Positions 51,385-60,639 of a stretch of 64,000 bases of DNA are shown piece after piece. The notes under the pieces were generated by a model that saw nothing but the letters and a program-made list of their open reading frames with translations, did no database searches and was not told the DNA's origin. The translations under genes and the position numbers were made by a program. Each line of letters opens with the position of its first letter. Position 1 is the stretch's first letter. Source of the DNA: Sphingopyxis sp. Root154 (GTDB taxonomy: Bacteria; Pseudomonadota; Alphaproteobacteria; Sphingomonadales; Sphingomonadaceae). The stretch lies in the NCBI RefSeq assembly GCF_001427105.1, contig NZ_LMGI01000001.1, forward strand, positions 434,001-498,000, written 5' to 3'.

Positions 51385-51945
51385 ATGCACCGGGCCATTA
51401 TTTCGTGCGTCATTCTGGCGGTTTTGAGCGGCTGTACGACCATCCAGCTTGTTTCGAAATATGATGAGACGACCGACAAGGAAGCGTCGGCTATACAGAA
51501 GAAATTGTCCGAATTCTTCGTCAAGCAACAGGCGGCTTCGACCGATTCCGAACGATCCTTCGCCAGGAGCCAACCTTTTTTTCAGGATGTGACGGCGTCA
51601 TTGAACGCCCTGCAGGTCCGCGCTGGTGGCATTTACAAGAACAGCCTCACCGTCGAACAACTCCATCTCGCCGAAGACAATCTTGCTTATCTGGCGTTGC
51701 TCCACAAATCATGCATCACGGGTAATCTCAGCGATATCCAGCGTAAAGCGGTGCGCGCGCAGGGCGTCGATACGTCGCTCGACTGTCGGGTACAATATGG
51801 CGCCAGCGCGGACCTGACCGGCCGAGGCGGCCAAACGCTGAATGCGGCCCTCATACCTCCGGTCAGCGCCATATTCGATCAGACTTTTGGTGCCGTAATT
51901 GCGCTCGAACTGGCAAAAAAACGCGGCGAAGGAGACAAGAAATGA
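51385..51945 (+). CDS. Lipoprotein of unknown function
   Basis: A 186-residue protein. VLSGC near residue 17 is a lipobox, so the mature protein is lipidated at Cys. The rest is mostly helical, with many acidic, Gln and Lys residues and no recognised domain; two further Cys occur around residues 112 and 131. TTGGGGGGAAG precedes the ATG. Its stop overlaps the start of the next small gene by ATGA, so the two form one translational unit. I do not recognise the family. Confidence 0.75.
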   Translation: MHRAIISCVILAVLSGCTTIQLVSKYDETTDKEASAIQKKLSEFFVKQQAASTDSERSFARSQPFFQDVTASLNALQVRAGGIYKNSLTVEQLHLAEDNLAYLALLHKSCITGNLSDIQRKAVRAQGVDTSLDCRVQYGASADLTGRGGQTLNAALIPPVSAIFDQTFGAVIALELAKKRGEGDKK

Positions 51946-52274
51946 GCGGCATCGATATCGACGCGATCGCGGGCGCGATGCTCGCGGCCAGCAAGGCCTC
52001 GCTTCAACAGAGCTGGCCGAAAGTGAAGGAATATATGTCGGCCGAGGCGAGGAAGATCGCACTGACCTTTGCGCAGATCGAGACGCTGAAGCAGCAGAAC
52101 AAGATTTCAGAAACCGAGGCCCATGTTCTGTTCGAAATGCAGAAAAATGCGTCGCGGGCCGTTCTCCTTGCCGTCAAGGGCATGGGCATGATCGCGGTCG
52201 AGCAAGCGATCAATGCAGCCCTCGGCGCCGTCAGCGAGATCGTCAACGGTGCCTTGGGATTTGCACTGATCTAG
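51942..52274 (+). CDS. Small protein of unknown function, coupled to the lipoprotein
   Basis: A 110-residue protein without signal peptide. Residues 1-75 form charged amphipathic helices (EARKIALTFAQIETLKQQNKISE), and residues 78-110 are uncharged and small-residue rich (AVKGMGMIAVEQAINAALGA, then a VNGALGFALI end), like a glycine-zipper membrane or oligomerisation segment. The ATGA overlap with the lipoprotein suggests joint function, perhaps at the inner face of the envelope. No family recognised. Confidence 0.7.
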   Translation: MSGIDIDAIAGAMLAASKASLQQSWPKVKEYMSAEARKIALTFAQIETLKQQNKISETEAHVLFEMQKNASRAVLLAVKGMGMIAVEQAINAALGAVSEIVNGALGFALI

Positions 52275-52300
52275 GATGAGAAACTCTTCTTCGGCAGCGA

Positions 52301-53704
52301 TCAATCCCCCGTCAAAATCCGGTCGACGAGCTGCTTCACCGTCGGGGTGAAGTTGTTCGAATAAAAGGGATCGGTCTTGAAGTTGAATGCGGCGTGGCCT
52401 GCAAACATCAGATTTTGCTCGGGATCGCCGCCGTGCGCGATGTCCTGCAGCGTCTTCTGGATACAAAAGCTGCGCGGATCGGCGAGGTAGCCCGTGGTGT
52501 AATCGTCATGGTCCTTCCACGACGAAAAACCGCAATGCGACAGGCAGCCCATGCAGTCGGTCTGATCCTTGCGGATGACGGCCTTATCGGCTTCGGTGAC
52601 AAAGACGACCGTATTGTCGGGGGTCTTCAGCGCCTCGGTATAGCCTTCCGCCGCCCAGTCGCGCGCTCTCGCCCGATCATGCGGTGTGACCCAGAAATTC
52701 TTGCCCTTCACGCCGACATCGAGCTGGACGATATGATCGCCGGCTTCCTGCTTCGAATAAGGGATCTGACGCTCCGAGCGCGCTTCGAGATCGCGCAGGA
52801 ACGGCGTGCGCACCGCGCTGGAGTAGAAGCCGGTGGGCGAAAAACGGTGGAGCAGCACATCGCCGTCGTCGAGGGTGCGGAGACGATCCTTCCACGCCTG
52901 CGGAATCGGGCTTTCCTCGGTCAAGAGCGGCCGCGTGCCATATTGGAAGACGATCTGCCCGAGTTCGGGATTGTCGATCCAGTTTTCCCAGTCGCGCAGA
53001 TACCAGACGCCGCCCGCCATCACGATCGGCACGCTGTCGGCAATCCCCTCCGCGCGCATCGTCTCGCGTACCGCGGCGACGCGCGGATAGGGATCCTGCG
53101 GCACCAGCGGGTCTTCGGCATTCGACAGGCCGTTATGGCCGCCCGCAAGCCACGGATCTTCATAAACCACCGCGCCCAGAAGATGCGGGACCTTGTGATA
53201 CGCACGCTTCCACAGCGCACGAAAGGCGCGCGCCGAGCTGATGATCGGCAGGTACATCACATTGTGACGCTCGGCGATCTCGCTGAGCTTGTACGGCATG
53301 CCCGCGCCGCAGGTGACACCGGCTACCATCCCCTTGGTACGCGCGAGCACGCCTTCGAGAATCTGCTGCGCGCCGCCCATTTCCCAGAGCACGTTGATGT
53401 TGATCGCGCCCTTGCCGCCCGACACTTCATACGCCCGCTCGACCTGCGCGACCGCGCCGTCGATACCATATTGGATCAGCTCTTCGTGGCGTTCCTTGCG
53501 CGTCAACGCGTGATAGACCTGCGGAATGATCTTGCCTTCGGCGTCATAGCTGTCGGCGTTGACCGCCGACACGGTGCCGATCCCGCCGGCGGCGGCCCAT
53601 GCCCCGCTCGACATATGGTTGGTCGCCGAAACGCCTTTTCCACCCTCGACCAGCGGCCAGACTTCGCGTCCGCCGTAAAGGATGGGCTTCAAACCTTTGA
53701 ACAT
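52301..53704 (-). CDS. NAD(P)H-dependent flavin oxidoreductase, nitronate-monooxygenase family
   Basis: A 467-residue TIM-barrel FMN enzyme of the 2-nitropropane dioxygenase family. FMN-binding signatures include GVTCGAGMPYKL, PIVMAGGVW and IVFQYGTRPLLTEES. It is about 100 residues longer than the common class; the C-terminal part adds CMGCLSHCGFSSW and a further Cys in SFCIQ, a possible metal or Fe-S site. The ATG at 53704 gives MFKGLKPILYGG, the usual family start. It is monocistronic in appearance. Function could be nitronate or alkyl-nitro oxidation, or enoyl reduction; sequence does not decide. Confidence 0.85.
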   Translation of the reverse strand: MFKGLKPILYGGREVWPLVEGGKGVSATNHMSSGAWAAAGGIGTVSAVNADSYDAEGKIIPQVYHALTRKERHEELIQYGIDGAVAQVERAYEVSGGKGAININVLWEMGGAQQILEGVLARTKGMVAGVTCGAGMPYKLSEIAERHNVMYLPIISSARAFRALWKRAYHKVPHLLGAVVYEDPWLAGGHNGLSNAEDPLVPQDPYPRVAAVRETMRAEGIADSVPIVMAGGVWYLRDWENWIDNPELGQIVFQYGTRPLLTEESPIPQAWKDRLRTLDDGDVLLHRFSPTGFYSSAVRTPFLRDLEARSERQIPYSKQEAGDHIVQLDVGVKGKNFWVTPHDRARARDWAAEGYTEALKTPDNTVVFVTEADKAVIRKDQTDCMGCLSHCGFSSWKDHDDYTTGYLADPRSFCIQKTLQDIAHGGDPEQNLMFAGHAAFNFKTDPFYSNNFTPTVKQLVDRILTGD

Positions 53705-53803
53705 TCTAAATCTCTTTCTCTCCACCGGTCGCGTCCCGCGTACCGGCCCCCTTTGCCGTTTCCGTAAGCGGAACACGGCTATGAAAGTCAATGGGCGCGC
53801 CGC

Positions 53804-54949
53804 CTAATCCCCGGAGAAAAGGCGGCGTCCTGCAAGCGCCCGACCATAGAGATTTTCATAAGCTGCGACCATGGTAGATTCGTCGAAGCGTTCGGCAGCG
53901 ATGCGCCGGTTCGCCGCACCGATCTGCGCACGCAGCATTGCGTCGCCCGCGAGTTCGGCCATTGCCGTGCGAAACCCTGCCTCTTCCGCCGCGATGAAGC
54001 GGCGATTTTCCGCCGATACCATCGCCGCGACATCGCCGACATCGGGGCTGACAACCGGCAGTTCCGCAGCCATCGCCTCGATCACCGCGATTGGGGCCTG
54101 TTCGCTTTGCGACGACAGCGCGAGCAGGTCGAAATGCCCGATCCAGCGCGCGGGTCCGGCCATGAAGCCCGGCATCACCAGCCGCTCGTCCATCCCGCAA
54201 GCCGCCGCTTCGGCCGCAATCGCCGCGCGTTCGGGGCCTTCACCGACGATGACCAGCCGGACGTTTGCGGGCAGCGTCGCGACCGCCCGGACGAGCCGCG
54301 GCAGATCCTTAACTTTGCGCAGCCCGGCGACGGTGCCGATCACCACCTCGCCCTCGCGCCATTTCAGCCCCGGAATCGCAACCGATGGTTTGGCTTCATA
54401 AGCGAGGGTGTCGATCCCGTTACGGATCAACACCGTGCGCCGCCGTGCACCCCACTCATCCGCCGCGATCTGCTCAAGCAGTTCCGATGGCACGACCAGC
54501 GCCTCGGCGGTCGGCAGCGCGAGGCGGCGAAAGGCGCTCCGCTTCCAGTTGCGCCGGACGCTCTCATCCTCGTTGAAGCCGTCTTCATGATGGATCAGCG
54601 GCGGCAGATCGCGAAAAGGCGACAGGATGCGGTGCGCCATCACGCCGTCCATCGCCCCCCAATTATAGCTGAGCACCAGGTCGAATTGCCGCATATAGCG
54701 CGCGAGGTCGCGATAGCGGGCGGGTCCGGGCTTGCCATGCAATGGCGGCGCATCGGCGGGAAAGGCGACGTCGATCCGGGCATCGATCGCATCGCGGGCG
54801 CCGAGCGCCTCCGGCACCGCCGACAGAATGACGTGGCGGGCGCGCGATCCCATCAGATTCATCAGCCGCACCGCGCGCGCTTCCTTTCCGCCGAGCGAGA
54901 AGCTCGAATGAAGGTGCAGCAGGCGCGCCGGAGCTTTGGCACCGGTCAC
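53804..54949 (-). CDS. Glycosyltransferase family 4 (GT-B)
   Basis: A 381-residue GT-B glycosyltransferase. The GTG start at 54949 overlaps the upstream stop (GTGA); the longer open frame is not needed. FSLGGKEARAV is the N-terminal GT4 segment, VLIRNGID and GTVAGLRKVKDLPRLVRAVA lie at the domain junction, and SEQAPIAVIEAMAAELPVVSPDVGDV is the C-terminal E-x7-E sugar-nucleotide motif. It adds a hexose or similar unit to a lipid or envelope glycan. Coupled to an alpha/beta hydrolase gene. Confidence 0.9.
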   Translation of the reverse strand: MTGAKAPARLLHLHSSFSLGGKEARAVRLMNLMGSRARHVILSAVPEALGARDAIDARIDVAFPADAPPLHGKPGPARYRDLARYMRQFDLVLSYNWGAMDGVMAHRILSPFRDLPPLIHHEDGFNEDESVRRNWKRSAFRRLALPTAEALVVPSELLEQIAADEWGARRRTVLIRNGIDTLAYEAKPSVAIPGLKWREGEVVIGTVAGLRKVKDLPRLVRAVATLPANVRLVIVGEGPERAAIAAEAAACGMDERLVMPGFMAGPARWIGHFDLLALSSQSEQAPIAVIEAMAAELPVVSPDVGDVAAMVSAENRRFIAAEEAGFRTAMAELAGDAMLRAQIGAANRRIAAERFDESTMVAAYENLYGRALAGRRLFSGD

Positions 54950-55839
54950 GCGACGGGCAGTTCGGCTACCCACGCATCGATTGCCGCCCGCGCCGCGGGC
55001 TCGTCCATCGTCGGCGCATGCCCAACCCCCGGCACCTCGACCAGCCGCGCGCGCGGAAGCTCGGCGACCATCTTCTCGCCCGCCGACCGCGCGAGAATGT
55101 CCGACAGTTCGCCGCGCAGGACCAGCAGCGGAACATCGCCGAGCGCGCGGTACACCGGCCACAGGTCCATCGCGGCATCGCCGCCGCCGGGGACACGCAG
55201 CGGCGCAGCGATCTGCTTGTCGTAATCGGTGACGATCCGGCCTTCGGCGGTCAGCCGGTGCGTCCGCTTGGTCAGCCGCAGCCAGTCGTGGATTTCATAC
55301 CCCGGATAGACCGCGCTATTGAGTTCGGCGAAGGCGCGCGCGGCGTGCATCCATGTCGGCTGGCTGCCGCCCGCACCGATATAGTCGCGGATCCGCTCCA
55401 GCCCGGCTGTCTGGAGTTCGGGGCCGACGTCGTTCAGCACCGCGCCGACCAACCGCCCGGGCAGCGCCGCCGCGAGCAGCATCGCGACCAGCCCGCCGAG
55501 CGAGGTGCCGATCGCCGCAAAGCGCTCGATCCGCAGCTCGCCCAGCATCGCGACGACGTCCTGCACATAGGTCAGCGGCACGTAAGTCATCGGGTCCTTG
55601 GCAAAGGCGCTTTCGCCGCGTCCGCGGAATTCGATCACGATGACCCTGCGATATTGCGCGACATGTGGCGCGAGATCCTCGAAATCGCGGGCATTGCGCG
55701 CGAGACCTGGCATGCACAGCAGCGGCGGCGCGCTTTCGCTGCCTTCGGGCCCGGGATAGACACGCGCGTGCAGCCGGACGCCGTCGGACGACCACCAATA
55801 TTGGTCCGACCAGTCGCGGTGGCTGTCCTGCTGGGCCAA
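54946..55839 (-). CDS. Alpha/beta-fold hydrolase
   Basis: A 297-residue hydrolase if it starts at TTG 55839, which has AGGGGA nine bases upstream; an earlier in-frame TTG would add 14 residues. LLCMPGLARNARDFEDLA, the nucleophile Ser in GTSLGGLVAML, Asp in GELSDIL and His in GVGHAPTMDEP form the triad. Cytoplasmic, no signal peptide. Related to esterases and haloperoxidase-like enzymes; substrate unknown. It is the first gene of a two-gene unit with the glycosyltransferase and is divergent from astD. Confidence 0.85.
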   Translation of the reverse strand: MAQQDSHRDWSDQYWWSSDGVRLHARVYPGPEGSESAPPLLCMPGLARNARDFEDLAPHVAQYRRVIVIEFRGRGESAFAKDPMTYVPLTYVQDVVAMLGELRIERFAAIGTSLGGLVAMLLAAALPGRLVGAVLNDVGPELQTAGLERIRDYIGAGGSQPTWMHAARAFAELNSAVYPGYEIHDWLRLTKRTHRLTAEGRIVTDYDKQIAAPLRVPGGGDAAMDLWPVYRALGDVPLLVLRGELSDILARSAGEKMVAELPRARLVEVPGVGHAPTMDEPAARAAIDAWVAELPVA

Positions 55840-55995
55840 TATGGCACATCCCCTTGCTTGGCTTTTCGTTCGTCCCGCCAAGCGGGACTCATCTTAGCGT
55901 CTATCGCCAACCACGCGGCGCGGCGCAAGCAATCCGTCGCATAGGCCCGCCACAGGTTGCCGCAACCGGCTTTCACCGATAAGAGCCGGGCGACT

Positions 55996-57441
55996 ATGAG
56001 CGAAACCCTGCTTTCCTTCGAACCCGCAACCGGCGAAGAGCTTTGGCGCGGTCCGGTAAGCAATATCGACGACGAGGTCGCGATCGCGCGCCGCGCCTGG
56101 CCCGAATGGGCCGCAAAACCCGTGTCCTTCCGCACCGAAACGCTGCGCCGCTTCGTCGACCGTGTGAAGGCCGAGGGCGAGGCGTTCGCCGACCTGATCG
56201 CGCGCGAAACCGGAAAGCCGCTCTGGGAAGCGCGCACCGAGGTCGAATCGGTCTGTAACAAGGTCAATATTTCGGTCAGCGCCTATGCCGAACGCACCCC
56301 CAACCGCCGTATCGAGGGCGCGATGGGGCTGCGCAATGCCGTGCGTCACAAGCCGCACGGCGCGCTCGCGGTGCTCGGCCCCTATAACTTCCCCGCCCAT
56401 CTGCCGAACGGGCATATCGTCCCGGCGCTCATTGCCGGCAATTCGGTGCTGTTCAAACCGTCCGAAAAGACGCCCGCAGTCGGCGCCAAGCTCGTCGAAC
56501 TGTTCCACAGCGCCGGCGTGCCGCAGGAAGTGCTCCGCCTCATCGTTGGCGGCCCCGAAACGGGCAAGACGCTGGCGGGGCACGAGGGCATAGACGGACT
56601 GCTCTTCACCGGCTCGGCGCGCACCGGCCTCGCTCTCAACCGCCAGTTTGCGGGCCAGCCGGGTAAGATGCTCGCACTCGAAATGGGTGGCAACAACCCG
56701 ATCGTCGTGTGGGACACCGCCGACATCCGCACCGCGGCGATCATCGTCGTCCAGTCGGCCTTCCTCAGCGCGGGGCAGCGGTGCAGCAATGCGCGGCGGC
56801 TGATCGTCCGCGACAGCCTTGCCGACGCGCTGATCGAGGAGGTTTGCGGCCTCGCCAACCGGCTGATCGTCGATCACCCCCACGCCGAACCCGCGCCCTA
56901 TATGGGTCCGGTGATCGACAATGAGGCCGCCGACGGCCTGACCGAAAGTTTCCTGATCCTGATGTCGAACGGCGGCAAAGTGATCCGCCACATGACGCGT
57001 CCGGTCGCGGGCCGTCCCTTCCTGACGCCCGGTATCATCGACGTCACCGCAATGCCCGAACGCCCCGATATCGAGCTATTCGGCCCGCTGCTCCAGGTGG
57101 TCCGCGTCGACAGCTTCGAGGCCGCGATCGCCGAGGCGAACAATACCGCCTTCGGCCTGGCCGCGTCGCTGATCGGCGGCACGCCGCAGCTTTACGACCA
57201 GTTCTGGGCCAATGCGCGCGCCGGCGTCATCAATTGGAACCGCCCGACCAATGGCGCCTCGTCGGCCGCCCCCTTCGGCGGCATCGGCCTTTCGGGCAAT
57301 CACCGGCCGAGCGCCTTCTACGCCGCCGACTATTGCGCCTATCCGGTGGCGTCGGCTGAAAGCGATGCGATGCGCGCCTCGATCGGTGTCGGACTGCGCG
57401 ATCCCGAGGGCTCGCAACTGGTGCTTAAGAACTACAATTAG
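55996..57441 (+). CDS. astD: N-succinylglutamate 5-semialdehyde dehydrogenase
   Basis: A 481-residue aldehyde dehydrogenase. FNFP-like YNFPAHLPNGHIVPALIAGN, catalytic Glu in LEMGGNNP, catalytic Cys in SAGQRCSNARR and the AstD-specific NWNRPTNGASSAAPFGGIGLS block identify it. It oxidises N-succinyl-L-glutamate 5-semialdehyde to N-succinylglutamate in the arginine succinyltransferase pathway. No other ast gene is in the window, so it is an isolated locus or the rest lies elsewhere. The ATG at 55996 follows an AGAGCCGGG segment. Confidence 0.92.
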   Translation: MSETLLSFEPATGEELWRGPVSNIDDEVAIARRAWPEWAAKPVSFRTETLRRFVDRVKAEGEAFADLIARETGKPLWEARTEVESVCNKVNISVSAYAERTPNRRIEGAMGLRNAVRHKPHGALAVLGPYNFPAHLPNGHIVPALIAGNSVLFKPSEKTPAVGAKLVELFHSAGVPQEVLRLIVGGPETGKTLAGHEGIDGLLFTGSARTGLALNRQFAGQPGKMLALEMGGNNPIVVWDTADIRTAAIIVVQSAFLSAGQRCSNARRLIVRDSLADALIEEVCGLANRLIVDHPHAEPAPYMGPVIDNEAADGLTESFLILMSNGGKVIRHMTRPVAGRPFLTPGIIDVTAMPERPDIELFGPLLQVVRVDSFEAAIAEANNTAFGLAASLIGGTPQLYDQFWANARAGVINWNRPTNGASSAAPFGGIGLSGNHRPSAFYAADYCAYPVASAESDAMRASIGVGLRDPEGSQLVLKNYN

Positions 57442-57518
57442 GCCACCCCAATTTTACCTTCACCGGTGTCAAAAAAGCCTGCTTTGCCATGCGGGCGCCG
57501 GCGGACCATCTACGGTGC

Positions 57519-58307
57519 ATGGAAAAGACCCTGCCTTCTTCCGGCAAGCTGTGGCTCGTCGGCGCCGGTCCCGGCGACCCCGACCTGCTGACGCTGCGCG
57601 CGGCGCGGTTACTCGAAAGCGCCGATCTCGTCGTCCATGACGGGCTGGTCGGCGAAGGCGTGCTCGCGCTGATCCCGCCGCATGTCGAGCGGATCAGCGT
57701 CGCTAAGCAGCGTAGCCGCCACACGATGAAGCAGGAACTGATCAATGAACTGCTCGTGCGCGAGACGCTCGCAGGCAAACAGGTCGTGCGTCTGAAGGGC
57801 GGCGATCCGTTCATTTTCGGCCGTGGCGGCGAGGAACTCGATGCCGCGCGCGAAGCCGGCGTCGCCTGCGAAACCGTCCCCGGCATCACCGCTGCGGCGG
57901 GCTGCGCCGCGCAGGCCGGCCTTCCCCTCACCCATCGCGAAGACGCCAGCGCGGTCAGCTTCGTCGCCGGCCAGTGCAGGGATCTGGCCGAGCAGGACTG
58001 GTCGGGGCTCGCGGGGCATGGCCGCACGCTCGTCATCTATATGGGCCTCGCGACCGCGACCGCCATCGCCGACAAGCTGATCGCCGACGGCGTCTCGCCC
58101 GATCTGCCCGTCGCGGTCATCGAGCGCGGCACCACCGCCGATGCGCGGGCGCTCCGCACCCTGCTCACCGACCTCGGCGACCTCGTCGCACGCGAGAAAG
58201 TCAAAAGCCCCGCGCTGATCATCGTCGGCAAGGTCGCGGCGCGCGCCGACGCGCTCGACTGCCTTGGCGCGCCGGGCGTCTCCGAACAAATAAGGGATTT
58301 CACATGA
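57519..58307 (+). CDS. cobA: Uroporphyrinogen-III C-methyltransferase
   Basis: A 262-residue SAM-dependent methyltransferase. VGAGPGDPDLLTLRA, HDGLV, RLKGGDPFIFGRGGEE and VPGITAAAGCAAQAGLPLTHR are the SUMT signatures. It methylates uroporphyrinogen III at C2 and C7 to give precorrin-2 for siroheme. It has no CysG dehydrogenase/chelatase domain, so that activity must come from another gene. It starts the cobA-DUF2849-cysI-DUF934-cysH operon, whose sulfite reductase needs siroheme. Overlaps the next gene by ATGA. Confidence 0.95.
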   Translation: MEKTLPSSGKLWLVGAGPGDPDLLTLRAARLLESADLVVHDGLVGEGVLALIPPHVERISVAKQRSRHTMKQELINELLVRETLAGKQVVRLKGGDPFIFGRGGEELDAAREAGVACETVPGITAAAGCAAQAGLPLTHREDASAVSFVAGQCRDLAEQDWSGLAGHGRTLVIYMGLATATAIADKLIADGVSPDLPVAVIERGTTADARALRTLLTDLGDLVAREKVKSPALIIVGKVAARADALDCLGAPGVSEQIRDFT

Positions 58308-58600
58308 AACTGCTCACGGGCAATGACCTGAAAACAGGATTTGTCACCTGGTGGACGGGTAGCGACTGGTCGCTGCATATCGAGGACGCCGCCGACGTCG
58401 GCGAGCATGGCGAGGCGATCCTCGCCGCCGAGGAAGGCGCACGCCGCGTCAACGCCCCCTATATCATCAACGGCGAACAAACCGCCGACGGCCCGCGCCC
58501 GGCGCATATCAAGGACCGTATCCGCGCATTGGGGCCGACTGTGCGCCCCGACCTGACATTGAAACCCGCCGATCCCGCGGCCGGCGACTGGGTGATCTGA
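58304..58600 (+). CDS. DUF2849 protein of the sulfur-assimilation operon
   Basis: A 98-residue protein of the DUF2849 family, which in alphaproteobacteria lies almost always between cobA/cysG and the sulfite reductase gene. The N-terminus reads MKLLTGNDLKTGFVTWW and the rest is acidic, with no cofactor motif. It probably assists siroheme or sulfite reductase function, but no activity is known. ATGA overlap with cobA; the cysI gene follows one base after its stop codon. Confidence 0.9.
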   Translation: MKLLTGNDLKTGFVTWWTGSDWSLHIEDAADVGEHGEAILAAEEGARRVNAPYIINGEQTADGPRPAHIKDRIRALGPTVRPDLTLKPADPAAGDWVI

Positions 58601-58601
58601 C

Positions 58602-60233
58602 ATGTATAAATATGACGAATATGACCATGCGATGGTCGATGCCCGCGTCGCCGAGTTTTCGGACCAGGTGCGCCGCCGCCTTGCTGGCGAAATCACCGAG
58701 GACCAGTTCAAGCCACTGCGGCTGATGAACGGCCTCTATCTCCAGCTTCACGCCTATATGCTGCGCGTCGCGGTGCCGTACGGGACGCTCGACAGCCGCC
58801 AGATGCGTATGCTCGCGCACATCGCGCGCAAGTACGATCGCGATTACGGTCATTTCACCACCCGCCAGAACATCCAGTACAACTGGATCAAGCTCGAGGA
58901 CGCGCCCGCGATCCTCGAAGATCTGGCATCGGTCGAGATGCACGCGATCCAGACGAGCGGCAATTGCATCCGCAACATCAGCTCGGACCAGTGGGCCGGT
59001 GCCGCCGCCGACGAAATCACCGATCCGCGTCCATGGGCCGAATTGCTCCGCCAATGGTCGAGCTTCCATCCCGAATTCAGCTATTTGCCGCGCAAGTTTA
59101 AGATCGCCGTGATCGCGGCCAATGAAGATCGCGCCGCGATGCGCCTCCATGACATCGGCATCCAGATCGTCGAAAAGGACGGTCAGCACGGCGCCGCTTT
59201 CTACGTCGGCGGCGGCATGGGCCGCACCCCAATGATCGCACCGCTGATCAAGGACTTCGTGCCGCTCGACGACATGCTGAGCTACGCCGAGGCATGCCTG
59301 CGCGTCTACAACCGCTATGGCCGCCGCGACAATATCTACAAGGCGCGCATCAAGATCCTGATCCACGAGCTTGGCGCCGACGAATATCGCCGCCAGGTCG
59401 AGGAAGAGTTCAAGCATGTGAAGTCGCTCGGCATCGATCCGCCGAAGGCCGAATTCGATCGAATTGCGGCGCAATTCGCGCCGCCGCCGCTCGACGCCTC
59501 GGCGCCCGACGAGATCGATCGCAGCGATCCCGATTTCGCCGTCTGGGTCGACCAGAATGTCGCGAAACATAAGGTTTCGGGCCACGCGATCGTCAACATC
59601 AGCCTGAAACCCGTCGGCGGCATCCCCGGCGACGCCAGCTCGGCGCAGATCGACCTGATGGCCGACTTGGCCGAGAAATACAGCCATGACGAGCTGCGCG
59701 TCACCCACGCGCAGAACATCGTCCTGCCGCACGTTCGCAAGGCCGATCTCTATGCCGTCTGGCAGGCGCTCGACGCCGCGGGGCTTGCCACGCCGAACCT
59801 CGACCTGATCAGCGACATCATCGCCTGCCCCGGCCTCGATTATTGCAGCCTCGCCAATGCGCGCTCAATCCCGGTCGCACAGAAGATCGCCCAGCGCTTC
59901 GCCGATCCGGCGCGCCAGCGAGACCTTGGCGAGCTCAAGCTCAAGATTTCGGGCTGCATCAACGCGTGCGGGCATCACCATGCCGGCCACATCGGCATCC
60001 TCGGCGTCGACCGCAAAGGCACCGAAAACTACCAGCTGTCGCTCGGCGGATCGGGCGCGGAGGACGTCAGCCTCGGCACGATCACCGGCCCCGGTTTCGA
60101 CGAGGACGGCGTCGTCGATGCGATCGAGCGCGTCACCGACAAATATCTCGCCGAGCGGAATGAGGGCGAGCGCTTCGTCGACACCTTCCGCCGCGTCGGC
60201 ATGGCCCCTTTCAAGGAGGCGATCTATGGTTGA
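58602..60233 (+). CDS. cysI: Sulfite (nitrite/sulfite) reductase hemoprotein subunit
   Basis: A 543-residue siroheme/[4Fe-4S] reductase. The cluster-siroheme Cys motifs are CPGLDYC (C-x5-C) and CINAC (C-x3-C), and HFTTRQNIQYNW lies in the first ferredoxin-like half. In this operon it reduces sulfite to sulfide for cysteine synthesis. No flavoprotein (CysJ) gene is present, so electrons probably come from ferredoxin or a distant reductase. The next gene overlaps it by eight bases with AAGGAGG as ribosome site. Confidence 0.93.
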   Translation: MYKYDEYDHAMVDARVAEFSDQVRRRLAGEITEDQFKPLRLMNGLYLQLHAYMLRVAVPYGTLDSRQMRMLAHIARKYDRDYGHFTTRQNIQYNWIKLEDAPAILEDLASVEMHAIQTSGNCIRNISSDQWAGAAADEITDPRPWAELLRQWSSFHPEFSYLPRKFKIAVIAANEDRAAMRLHDIGIQIVEKDGQHGAAFYVGGGMGRTPMIAPLIKDFVPLDDMLSYAEACLRVYNRYGRRDNIYKARIKILIHELGADEYRRQVEEEFKHVKSLGIDPPKAEFDRIAAQFAPPPLDASAPDEIDRSDPDFAVWVDQNVAKHKVSGHAIVNISLKPVGGIPGDASSAQIDLMADLAEKYSHDELRVTHAQNIVLPHVRKADLYAVWQALDAAGLATPNLDLISDIIACPGLDYCSLANARSIPVAQKIAQRFADPARQRDLGELKLKISGCINACGHHHAGHIGILGVDRKGTENYQLSLGGSGAEDVSLGTITGPGFDEDGVVDAIERVTDKYLAERNEGERFVDTFRRVGMAPFKEAIYG

Positions 60234-60639
60234 GCATATCCATTCCGACGGCGAAGAGCCCGCGGTCACCCTCGACGCCTTCCTGTCGCAATCGAACGCG
60301 ACCGCGGTGCGGCTCGAACCCGATGAGGACGCGCGCGCGCTGATCCCGCATCTCGACCGGCTCGCGCTGATCGAGGTCGCCTTTCCCAAGTTCCGCGACG
60401 GCCGCGGTTATTCGTCGGCGCGCATCCTCCGCGAGGCGGGCTACGCCGGCGAGTTGCGCGCGCGGGGCGACGTCCTCGTCGACCAGATCGCCTATATGAA
60501 GCGCTGCGGCTTCGACACGTTCGCGCCGGAGAAGGAACTCAACGCCGCCGATGTCGAGGCGGCGCTCGCGCGCTGGCCGGAACATTATCAGGGCGCCGCC
60601 GACGGCGCGAAGCCGATCTGGAAGCTGAGGCATGGCTGA
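60226..60639 (+). CDS. DUF934 protein of the sulfur-assimilation operon
   Basis: A 137-residue DUF934 family protein. IEVAFPKFRDGRGYSSARILRE and the ending QIAYMKRCGFDTF are the family signatures. The family is nearly restricted to proteobacterial cys operons directly before cysH; its biochemical role is unknown, perhaps maturation or electron transfer. It starts eight bases inside cysI and ends eight bases inside cysH, showing tight coupling. Confidence 0.92.
   Translation: MVEHIHSDGEEPAVTLDAFLSQSNATAVRLEPDEDARALIPHLDRLALIEVAFPKFRDGRGYSSARILREAGYAGELRARGDVLVDQIAYMKRCGFDTFAPEKELNAADVEAALARWPEHYQGAADGAKPIWKLRHG

Noticed and set aside
52394-53767. A 457-codon open frame opposite the flavin oxidoreductase
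   Set aside because: Shadow composition and no recognisable domain.
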